From: UKL13-2 sp964417885 | GTDB lineage: Bacteria > Pseudomonadota > Gammaproteobacteria > Burkholderiales > Usitatibacteraceae | Length of the DNA stretch: 9,769 nucleotides | NCBI GenBank assembly: GCA_964417885.1 | Contig: CAYQKN010000136.1 | Coordinates: 1-9,769 of the forward strand | Direction of reading: 5' to 3' | Shown here: piece after piece, positions 1 to 5,907 of the stretch | Layout of the letters: every line of letters begins with the position of its first letter | Position numbering within the stretch: the stretch's first letter is position 1 | Program-made: the position numbers and the translations under genes | The notes under the pieces: model-generated | Database searches by the model: none | What the model was told of the DNA's origin: nothing | What the model saw: only the letters and a program-made list of their open reading frames with translations

Positions 1-38
1 CGGCCGAAAAAGGACTAATCGATCTGCCGCCCGCGACG
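1..38. other. Short sequence downstream of unit B
   Basis: This is the 38 bp after the TAA stop of the last gene of unit B. I see no coding start, hairpin with a U-run or repeat in it. Any terminator for unit B would lie outside the window. Confidence 0.5.
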
Positions 39-746
39 TTAGCGGCGCGGCGGCGCGTGATGGGGCAATTGCGACGGCGGCACGCCGGCCCCACCCGGCG
101 CCGGCCCAGCCGGGGCGGTCATGAATCTGACTGTCAACACCGGCTCATCCAGAAAGTTGCGCGCGATTCGATCGCGTTCATGTGCGGCTGGAAAACGCGG
201 GCCAAGGCCCGCCAGCCGGCTGCGCTGGCCGGTGTCAGTCCCGGACCCGGTGCCGTCATCGGATCGATACAGATGCACATGGAATCGCGCGGCATGGTTG
301 CCGGCACGCCGCGCCGAACCGAGCAACAAGGGCGCTTCGTAGATGCCGGGCGCGACCTGTCTCAGCAACGACTCGGTGCGCGCGGCATCAAACAACAGGT
401 CCGCATCGTTGCCCGCAACCGGTTTTCCATATTGTGCCGACAAGGCGGCTGCCGTCTCGCGCGAGTACGCCTCGATCCAGCAGCAGCGCCAGCCCTGCAG
501 CAAGGCCTCCTCCGGCACGCGGATGGAGATCACGTGATATGCGCCGGGCAATTGCGGATTGCTGCCTTCACGGCGTGTTGACAGCCTGAGACTGCGGTTT
601 TCCCCGGCGATCGGCGCCACCGAGCGAGCGGCCAGCGGTGTCGCATCGTGAATGGCTTCGGCATGGGCGCCATGGCATGCCGACAGCATCGCCGCCAACA
701 GGGCGCACGCCGGTGCCGCGGCACGCCTCCGCGTCATGTCAGTCAT
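39..746 (-). CDS. Putative lipoprotein, last gene of unit B
   Basis: This is a 235-residue protein of unknown function. The N-terminus has three Arg residues followed by a hydrophobic stretch ending in a lipobox-like L21-S-A-C24, so lipidation at Cys24 is likely. A competing signal peptidase I site after AHA (about residue 30) cannot be excluded. The middle carries an unusual Trp-Arg-Cys-Cys-Trp segment, and the tail of about 25 residues is rich in Pro, Gly and His and probably disordered. The ATG at 746 overlaps the stop of the CsgG-family gene by 8 nt (ATGACTGA), which points to translational coupling. A second in-frame ATG at 737 is an alternative start. CsgG systems usually work with accessory envelope proteins, so a partner role is plausible but is inference. 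I do not recognise a domain family. Confidence 0.8.
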   Translation of the reverse strand: MTDMTRRRAAAPACALLAAMLSACHGAHAEAIHDATPLAARSVAPIAGENRSLRLSTRREGSNPQLPGAYHVISIRVPEEALLQGWRCCWIEAYSRETAAALSAQYGKPVAGNDADLLFDAARTESLLRQVAPGIYEAPLLLGSARRAGNHAARFHVHLYRSDDGTGSGTDTGQRSRLAGLGPRFPAAHERDRIARNFLDEPVLTVRFMTAPAGPAPGGAGVPPSQLPHHAPPRR

Positions 747-1530
747 TCGGCCATTCGCCCATGCGCCCGGCCAGCTCGACTATCGCCTGCTCGATCAGCG
801 CGCGCATCGCGCGATCCATGCTCTCCTTGCGCGCCGACTGGAAATTCGCATCCGGCGTGAAGCCTTTCAGGTCCTTGCCCTTGGCCGCCGCGATGGTATC
901 GACCAGCGCGCCAATGCCGCTGACGTTCGACTGCGACGATTCGACCGGCTTGCGCAGATTGATGGCATCCAGCACTTCGCCGGTGCCGACCGAAATCACC
1001 CGCACATCCATGCCGATTTCGTCCTGATTGGCGCCGCCGCCAATCTGCAGGCCACCGAACGAAAATCCGCTGGACCGGGTTTCCTTCGCGGCGGTCGCTT
1101 CCGAAAACGTCGCTTCGAATATGACGTTGGCGCCCTTGATCTGCCTGGTCGCGCTATTGCCGGAAGTCACCCCGGTCTGGTTCAGTTCGCGCTCCCTCGC
1201 CACAGCCTGATTGATCTTGCTGCGTTCCAGCACGCGAAACTGGCGGCTCTTGATCAACGCGGTGGTGAACATCGCCGTCGCCGCACGCGCATCGAGTTCG
1301 CTCACATTCGATGTCACTTCATACACCGTCACCATCGGGCGCGCGGCAAGCTCGACTTTGCCCAGGTTGTCCAGATTCCGGCTGGTGGACGACTTGTCGA
1401 CGGCGGGATCCCGGCCTTCGGCTTGGGCGCCGGGCGCGATCAGCATGCCCGCCGCCAGGACCGCGCCAGCGATCAGCAGCGAACATGGTTCAGAACGACG
1501 TGAATCAGTGCCGGTATTGAGGGTTTTCAT
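739..1530 (-). CDS. CsgG-family outer-membrane/periplasmic protein
   Basis: This 263-residue protein resembles the CsgG family (PF03783), whose founder forms the nonameric outer-membrane channel that exports curli subunits in E. coli. An N-terminal hydrophobic segment (about residues 17-35) ends in AQA, giving a signal peptidase I-type signal. The family core covers about residues 60-250. It includes SRQFRVLER (95-103), followed by a charged helix ending in an ELNQTG stretch, then a GANVIFEATF strand, a Ser/Gly-rich loop (153-166) and a VRVISVGTGEVLDA segment (177-189). E. coli CsgG is a lipoprotein, but no lipobox Cys is present here. The start is supported by GGAG five bases upstream of the ATG. 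The gene lies 18 bp after the DUF3617 gene and overlaps the lipoprotein gene by 8 nt. No CsgA, CsgE or CsgF-like gene is visible, so this is a CsgG-like protein and not evidence of curli. The family also contains non-curli envelope proteins. Confidence 0.82.
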   Translation of the reverse strand: MKTLNTGTDSRRSEPCSLLIAGAVLAAGMLIAPGAQAEGRDPAVDKSSTSRNLDNLGKVELAARPMVTVYEVTSNVSELDARAATAMFTTALIKSRQFRVLERSKINQAVARERELNQTGVTSGNSATRQIKGANVIFEATFSEATAAKETRSSGFSFGGLQIGGGANQDEIGMDVRVISVGTGEVLDAINLRKPVESSQSNVSGIGALVDTIAAAKGKDLKGFTPDANFQSARKESMDRAMRALIEQAIVELAGRMGEWPND

Positions 1531-1548
1531 GAGGTCTCCGCGGAAACG

Positions 1549-1980
1549 TTATTTGCTGCAGTCACCAAGGCGTCTGGCGGTCAGTGCGGTTCGCACCACG
1601 TTGTTGTTCATGTCGTGCTGGATGACTTTCATGTCGAAGGTCAGCGATTCGGCCGTGACCGTGCCCTTGCCTTCGCCGGTCATCTTCGGCTTGCTGCAGG
1701 TGTATTTGATGCTGATCTCGGCGCCATTGCGTCTCACTTCCGGCGGCGTGCAACCGTCCATGCCCTGTTTGTTGACGTAGGCGTCGTTGGAGTCGACATC
1801 CTTTTGCGTCACGCATTGCTTGAACGAGACTGGAATGGTGAGGCCGAACATTTCGGTTCTGGTGGTGTATTCGTAATTGCCGGGCTTCAGGTTTTGCGCC
1901 TGGCTGAGCGTTGTGGCAAATGCCAGCGCGGTCAGCAATGCGCGCGATGCGAGCCGGCTGCGGGTGTGGTACTGCGTCAT
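1549..1980 (-). CDS. DUF3617 family secreted protein
   Basis: This is a 143-residue exported protein of the DUF3617 family (PF12276), common in proteobacteria and without an established function. A signal peptide with basic residues R7, R9 and R13 and a hydrophobic core ends near SQA-Q (about 28). The mature part opens with the typical LKPGNYEY segment (31-38). It has family-like cysteines at 56, 77, 95 and 141, with QCVTQKDV (55-62) and a C-terminal RLGDC, so two disulfides are likely. I chose the ATG at 1980, not the one at 1992. The bases just before it, GGAG then AACGAC, form a near-ideal ribosome binding site with 6-nt spacing, whereas the ATG at 1992 has no such site. It is the first gene of unit B, about 40 bp after the shared promoter-like element and 18 bp before the CsgG-family gene. 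Confidence 0.85.
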   Translation of the reverse strand: MTQYHTRSRLASRALLTALAFATTLSQAQNLKPGNYEYTTRTEMFGLTIPVSFKQCVTQKDVDSNDAYVNKQGMDGCTPPEVRRNGAEISIKYTCSKPKMTGEGKGTVTAESLTFDMKVIQHDMNNNVVRTALTARRLGDCSK

Positions 1981-1986
1981 GTCGTT

Positions 1987-1990
1987 CTCC
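1987..1990 (-). promoter_or_regulatory. Ribosome binding site that sets the DUF3617 start
   Basis: GGAG lies 6 nt before the ATG at 1980. It overlaps the upstream in-frame ATG at 1992, which therefore looks like an over-extended start. Confidence 0.6.
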
Positions 1991-2021
1991 ATTTCGTGTG
2001 TTGGTGGTGCTGCATACCCAA

Positions 2022-2052
2022 ATCAGACGCGGAAGACGGAGAAACTGCGACA
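2022..2052 (-). promoter_or_regulatory. ECF-type promoter-like element of unit B
   Basis: On the minus strand TGTCG (2052-2048) is followed after exactly 17 nt by GCGTC (2030-2026) and then TGAT. The same two blocks at the same spacing lie upstream of the 272-residue protein gene and the sigma factor gene. CGTC, often followed by T/A, is a common ECF -10 core, so TGTCG would be the -35 block. Transcription would start near 2015-2019, giving a leader of about 35 nt before the ATG at 1980. The element shares 26 of 34 bases, ungapped, with the unit A copy. Basis: the motif is seen directly; its recognition by the local sigma factor is inferred. Confidence 0.65.
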
Positions 2053-2099
2053 TGCGATCTGTGCGTGACCCGGCAAGAAGCATTGCAAAAGCACAAACC

Positions 2100-2155
2100 C
2101 CGGCACTGGAGCGGCTTCACAGCCACTTGTTGCCTGGAAGGCGCGCCAGTGCTGG
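2100..2155. repeat. Imperfect palindrome, copy B, between units A and B
   Basis: This 56-bp inverted repeat has arms at about 2100-2122 and 2134-2155. The outer part pairs well (GCACTGG with CCAGTGC) and the inner part imperfectly. It closely resembles the palindrome at 5831-5886, sharing GCACTGG, GCGGCTT, TTGCCTG and GCGCCAGTGCT in the same order. It lies about 50 bp past the end of unit A and upstream of the unit B promoter-like element. It could act as a terminator of unit A, though it lacks a clear U-run, or belong to a dispersed REP-like family. Confidence 0.7.
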
Positions 2156-2203
2156 AGTTTCAAGGTTGGGTGCGGGCCGCCGATCCAGCTGGAAACCCGC
2201 GCG

Positions 2204-2740
2204 CTACTGCTGCCGGTCTTCGGCCTTGAACACACCGTCGGTGATCCTGATTCTCGACTTGGTCTTCACCTCGACCATCTCGAAGGAAAATCTGCCTTCA
2301 ATCACCTTGCCCTTGACCGACGTGACCTCGAACACATTGTTGCCATCGGCAATCTTGTATTCGGCCTCTGGCGCACCGAACGGCTGGCGGCTTTCGCCCT
2401 TGATGAAACGCACCTCGCAGCCGCTGCTGCCGAATTCCTTCGCGCTGTACTTGCGCGGCTTGCCGTCGAAATTGCTGCAGTTGATCGATAACCGGTCCGA
2501 CAGTGTTTTCGGCGGCGGATAGGCCGATGCGCCCTTGGTTGATGCGATCAGGTTGAGAACCGATCTGGTCGGCATCAAATAGAGGATGCCGGCGTCATCG
2601 CTTTCGAATTTCCTGCCGTCGATGGTGGCGGAGAGATGCTGCGGCGTCGCAGCCGCAGCCGGCAATGTCATCGACAGCGCCAGCGCGGCGGCAAGCAGTG
2701 AAATGGTGCAAAGACCTTTGGAACGATCAGAGTTCAGCAT
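2204..2740 (-). CDS. Secreted protein of unknown function, third gene of unit A
   Basis: This is a 178-residue exported protein that I do not assign to a family. An N-terminal Arg/Lys pair followed by a long Ala/Leu-rich core ends at AAA near residue 30, giving a signal peptidase I-type signal. The mature part is predicted from its pattern to be rich in beta strands. It has an ATIDGRKF start (38-45), two cysteines (88 and 108) that could pair, and a C-terminal segment VIEGRFSFEM...ITDGVF (146-171). That last segment recalls small bacterial beta-sandwich lipoproteins in which a G-x-F-S-F strand is followed by an ITxGxF strand; this comparison is weak. An AGGA about 8 nt upstream supports the ATG at 2740. 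The gene lies 36 bp after the 704-residue protein gene with no promoter signal between them, so it is probably co-transcribed with it. Confidence 0.8.
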   Translation of the reverse strand: MLNSDRSKGLCTISLLAAALALSMTLPAAAATPQHLSATIDGRKFESDDAGILYLMPTRSVLNLIASTKGASAYPPPKTLSDRLSINCSNFDGKPRKYSAKEFGSSGCEVRFIKGESRQPFGAPEAEYKIADGNNVFEVTSVKGKVIEGRFSFEMVEVKTKSRIRITDGVFKAEDRQQ

Positions 2741-2776
2741 GTGGATTTCCTGTTGTATGAATGAATGGTGGAACGA

Positions 2777-4891
2777 TCAGCGTTTTGCGTAGACGGCCGG
2801 CGAACCGCTCTGGCGGCATGATTTCAGTCCGCCGCCATCAACCAGCGTTTTGCAGGCGGCCATGGCGCGCGCATCCGGGCACAGCAATTCATCCCGGCGG
2901 CCGAGAAACGGCTTGCACTGCGCCAGCGCCGCTTGATCGACGTTTGCCGATGGTGCAGGTGCCGGTGCCGCCGGCGTGTTCAATCCCGTGGTCGCGCCGC
3001 CCTTTGCTGCGGCGCCCAGGCCGGTTATCACGGCAGGAGGACCCGCGGTTGTCGTGCCTGGTTTGTAACCCTGGTTGAGTTCGACTACCAAACCGGCCAG
3101 TTTTGCCGACATTTCAAACCTGGTCGCACTGAATTGGGCAATTTTCTGGCTGGCTTCGGCCGCCACCTTGTTGGCGCTCGACCGCACCACGCCGTCCGTG
3201 ACCAATGCCGCCACCGCCCGTTGGCGATACGCGCTGAACGCGCTGTTCAAATCGGATTCCTGCTTTTTCGCCGATTCGTCGCAGGCTTGTTTGTTTTTGC
3301 AACTGAGCGCCTGCAGGCGCTTCCGTTCGGCCTCGGCGTGGGCCTGGATCGACAGTCTCGCGGCCGAAAGCTTGTGAATCACCCCGTACGAGGTGCCGCA
3401 GGCTTCGTCGCGGTTGGTCTGCGGTGCGAATTCGCCGCTGCCGTCCCGCGGTCCCTTGCCGTCGCGGCAGCGCTCGAACATCTGCACGATCTGTGTGCCG
3501 CAGGCGACATCCGAACAGGATTTCTTGATCTCGTCGACCGTCTGCTTGTAATCCTTCGCGCTGGCCTCCTTTGCCGCAGCGATACCGGCTGGCGACTTTT
3601 CATCCAGATAGCAGCGATCAATCGCCTTGCCGACCACCGCCTGAATTGAATTGCAGACATCCACGCCATTGGGGGTGGTGCAGCGTCCCGAAACCGCTGC
3701 CGCCCCCGCGTACTGGCAGATCGGACGCGGCAGCGCCTTTACCGCCACCAGATGGGCGCAGTTGAGTTCAGTCTGGGCCTTTGCCTCGGTCGGGTTGGCG
3801 CGCCCGGCCGCGATCCATTCCTTGACCCCGGTGCCGACCGACGCATCGGTGGAGTTGCAGGCATCGAGCTTGGTCCTTACCGCCTGCTGCCGGGCGAAGT
3901 CTGCGGCAGATGGTGAATAGGCTCCACCGCGATTGAGCAGCTCGGCGCGAAATGCGTCGTCGATGCTGTTGGTGACCGCAAGCAATGCCTGTTTGCGCGT
4001 ATCCAGCAATTTGCTGCGAACCAGTTCGTCCCACTTCGGGTACACCGCCGTGTCGGCATAGAACTTCCATGCCGCATCCAGATTGGCATCGGTGTACAGG
4101 TAGGCGTTTCCGGCCTGACCGACCGTGCCGCCCGCCAGTTGCTGCTTGGTGAACGGCGCCTGCGCTTTGGTGAATACGTCTTTCCGGTGGGCGTCCCATG
4201 CCGCCTGGCCGGTAAGTCTCGCCTGCAAACTGGCGGCCAGCCCCGGCGCGGTATTGGTAAAGATGATGGCGACAAACTCCACCGAACCCACCTTGCGTTC
4301 ATTTCCGCACGAGCCGCCGAAAAATTCATACACGGCGCAGGCCACGTCCGCCAGCGCATTGACCACCGCCTTGCCGACCTCGTACGCCGCCTTGCCGATG
4401 TCGTAGAGCAGTTTCAGCGCATCGCAGACCGGAAACCCGCCGGCGACAAAGGTGATAACGCTGCACGCCAGATCCAGCGGACTTTGCCCCGCGGCCAGCT
4501 GGATGACGTCGTTGAACAGTTCGGCAATATCACCACCACGCAAGTCGAGATAGATTTCCAGCATTGCACCGATCTGCGCTGCCGTGCCGCCACCCAATTC
4601 GGAACCGGCATCGGACTTGAGGATTTCGTTGGCGCAATTGGCGATACCGGTATCCGAGCCGAGATCGCATTTGTCGATCGCGGTAACGATCGGCGGCAGC
4701 ATGCCCAGCTTCAGCGGCGAGATGTAATTGTCGAGACCCGCACCGCTTGGTGGCGGCGGCCCCAGCTTGGCCAGGATGTCGAGGATGTTCGCCTGTGTCT
4801 GTATCGGCAGCACCAGCGCCATCTGGAACACAAAGAAAGCCAGGAAGCCGCGCATCCACCACGATTGCCTGGTTGTTCGCGTCATGTTCAT
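2777..4891 (-). CDS. Large Cys-rich secreted protein of unknown function
   Basis: This is a 704-residue protein that I do not recognise. Basic residues R5, R8 and R14 and a hydrophobic stretch (15-30) ending in TQA (about 34) form a signal peptide. The mature protein contains 22 cysteines and none lies in the signal, so up to 11 disulfides are possible. Clusters lie at 75/86, 143/156/185/195, 345-427 (six), 459-498 (four), 531/537 and 659-692 (four). Residues 135-190 are small-residue-rich and helical-looking, possibly membrane-interacting. Residues 505-605 are Ala/Lys/Gln/Glu-rich with coiled-coil character. A Gly/Ala/Pro linker (610-650) precedes a compact four-Cys C-terminal knot. The ATG overlaps the stop of the 272-residue gene as ATGA, so the two are probably translationally coupled; another ATG lies two codons in. 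The features fit an extracytoplasmic structural or surface protein, but no function can be assigned. Confidence 0.85.
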   Translation of the reverse strand: MNMTRTTRQSWWMRGFLAFFVFQMALVLPIQTQANILDILAKLGPPPPSGAGLDNYISPLKLGMLPPIVTAIDKCDLGSDTGIANCANEILKSDAGSELGGGTAAQIGAMLEIYLDLRGGDIAELFNDVIQLAAGQSPLDLACSVITFVAGGFPVCDALKLLYDIGKAAYEVGKAVVNALADVACAVYEFFGGSCGNERKVGSVEFVAIIFTNTAPGLAASLQARLTGQAAWDAHRKDVFTKAQAPFTKQQLAGGTVGQAGNAYLYTDANLDAAWKFYADTAVYPKWDELVRSKLLDTRKQALLAVTNSIDDAFRAELLNRGGAYSPSAADFARQQAVRTKLDACNSTDASVGTGVKEWIAAGRANPTEAKAQTELNCAHLVAVKALPRPICQYAGAAAVSGRCTTPNGVDVCNSIQAVVGKAIDRCYLDEKSPAGIAAAKEASAKDYKQTVDEIKKSCSDVACGTQIVQMFERCRDGKGPRDGSGEFAPQTNRDEACGTSYGVIHKLSAARLSIQAHAEAERKRLQALSCKNKQACDESAKKQESDLNSAFSAYRQRAVAALVTDGVVRSSANKVAAEASQKIAQFSATRFEMSAKLAGLVVELNQGYKPGTTTAGPPAVITGLGAAAKGGATTGLNTPAAPAPAPSANVDQAALAQCKPFLGRRDELLCPDARAMAACKTLVDGGGLKSCRQSGSPAVYAKR

Positions 4892-5706
4892 TTGCGCACC
4901 CCGCCGAATTTCTCGGCCAGCGCGGCCTTGAGTTCACCAAGCGTCGAGCGCGAGCCGTCCGGCGCCTCGACAATGGTGCTGTCGGGCTTGCCCTTCAGTT
5001 GCTCGACATCGGCTTTGGTGCGAAGTTTGATGGCGGGGCGACCGGCGTACTTGTTGGCCGCTGCGGCCGGGCCGGCCTGGGCAATCAGCATCTGGCGAAT
5101 ATTGGTACGTGCTTCCAGCGTATCCAATTGCTTCAGCTCCGCGGTGGTCATCTTGAGACCGTTAGGCAATTCCAGCACCGTGTTCGGCGCCATTGCGCGG
5201 GCGGTGGCCAGATTGGTTGAGTTCAACTTCAATTGCGCTACTGCGATTGGACGCGTGAAGGTGAAATCCATGCGCTTCAGCTTGGCCGGTTTTCCGGACA
5301 AGCCTTTCAGCGCGTCGGCGGTGGCGACAAATTGCGAGGCCTTCACCTTGCGACCGTTGTTCAACTCGATCATCGCGCCCGCCGGCAGCGCGCGCACTTG
5401 CGCCAGCGAGATCTTGCCCGGCACAAATTTCATGGCATCGGTGGACAGTGCTATCGGCGCGGTAGTCGCGGTGGCCGCAGTTGCGGCGGATTTTGCGGCG
5501 GGTGCCGCTGTTGCTGCAGGCGCGATCGCCGGGCTCGGTGGCCTGAGCGCGGTAGCAGGCGTGGCTGCAGACGGAGCCGCAGGTGCCTGCGACGGCGGAC
5601 GCAATGCCGTCTGCGCACTTGCCTGGGCGCTCAGCAAAACAATTGAGGCCAGCGATATTGCCCGGCCAAGGCAGACAGCTTGATGGCGAAATACGGAAAC
5701 TGACAT
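4888..5706 (-). CDS. Secreted Ala/Pro-rich protein with three internal repeats
   Basis: This is a 272-residue exported protein of unknown function and the first gene of unit A. The signal peptide (core about 11-28) ends in ASA-Q at about residue 31. It is followed by a low-complexity Ala/Pro/Thr linker (about 32-85) in which the hexapeptide ALRPPS occurs twice (34-39 and 53-58), a likely flexible tether. The folded part has three related units at about 101-133, 167-196 and 231-263. Each reads roughly as a helix, then (I/V/L)-E-x-x-(N/D)-G, a short basic or polar stretch, then a second helix of type T/S-x-x-E/Q-L/F. No cysteines remain in the mature part, unlike its operon partner. The ATG at 5706 is preceded by a GGGGAA ribosome-binding-like run. 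It lies about 35 bp after the shared promoter-like element, and its stop overlaps the next gene by ATGA. Confidence 0.82.
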   Translation of the reverse strand: MSVSVFRHQAVCLGRAISLASIVLLSAQASAQTALRPPSQAPAAPSAATPATALRPPSPAIAPAATAAPAAKSAATAATATTAPIALSTDAMKFVPGKISLAQVRALPAGAMIELNNGRKVKASQFVATADALKGLSGKPAKLKRMDFTFTRPIAVAQLKLNSTNLATARAMAPNTVLELPNGLKMTTAELKQLDTLEARTNIRQMLIAQAGPAAAANKYAGRPAIKLRTKADVEQLKGKPDSTIVEAPDGSRSTLGELKAALAEKFGGVRK

Positions 5707-5739
5707 GGTGCGTTCCCCGTCGAAATGAAGTCACACCAG

Positions 5740-5770
5740 ATCAGACGCGGATGCGGGCCAGACTACGACA
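5740..5770 (-). promoter_or_regulatory. ECF-type promoter-like element of unit A
   Basis: TGTCG (5770-5766), 17 nt, then GCGTC (5748-5744) followed by TGAT on the minus strand. It matches the unit B element at 26 of 34 ungapped positions and keeps the same spacing as the element before the sigma factor gene. Expected transcription start is near 5733-5737, leaving a leader of about 30 nt. Recognition by the local ECF sigma factor is inferred. Confidence 0.65.
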
Positions 5771-5830
5771 CGCCATGCGGCGAACAATATGTCGAGCAGG
5801 GCACAGCGTATGGATTCGCAAGGTCAAACT

Positions 5831-5886
5831 CAAGCACTGGTGCGGCTTTACACCTGCTTTTGCCTGTAAAGCCGCGCCAGTGCTTG
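5831..5886. repeat. Near-perfect palindrome, copy A, after the kinase gene
   Basis: Arms at 5831-5852 and 5865-5886 pair over 22 bp with a single T/G wobble in the + strand RNA sense, around a 12-nt loop. It starts 21 bp past the stop codon of the kinase gene, so it could end that transcript or stabilise its 3' end, although the following minus-strand sequence (GAGTTTGACC) is a weak U-tract. A related palindrome occurs at 2100-2155 in the next intergenic spacer, which favours a dispersed repeat family of REP-like type over a one-off terminator. Confidence 0.75.
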
Positions 5887-5907
5887 CGTCTTAATTTCTT
5901 TCGCGGG

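Noticed and set aside
652..1503. Open frame of 283 codons on the plus strand
   Set aside because: It is antisense to the CsgG-family gene and the start of the lipoprotein gene and shows only shadow-type composition.
739..1530. A curli (csg) operon
   Set aside because: Only a CsgG-family protein is recognisable. No protein shows CsgA/CsgB-type Ser-x5-Gln-x-Gly-x-Gly-Asn repeats, and no CsgE, CsgF or CsgD-like gene is visible.
4139..5683. Open frame of 514 codons on the plus strand
   Set aside because: It is antisense to the 704- and 272-residue genes, which have signal peptides, ribosome binding sites and gene overlaps. The plus-strand product is Arg/Gln/Ala-rich without domain pattern, typical of a GC-rich shadow frame.
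5831..5886. Textbook intrinsic terminator for the kinase gene
   Set aside because: The stem is far longer than usual, the loop is 12 nt, and the sequence after it is not a U-run. I report it as a repeat with possible 3'-end function.
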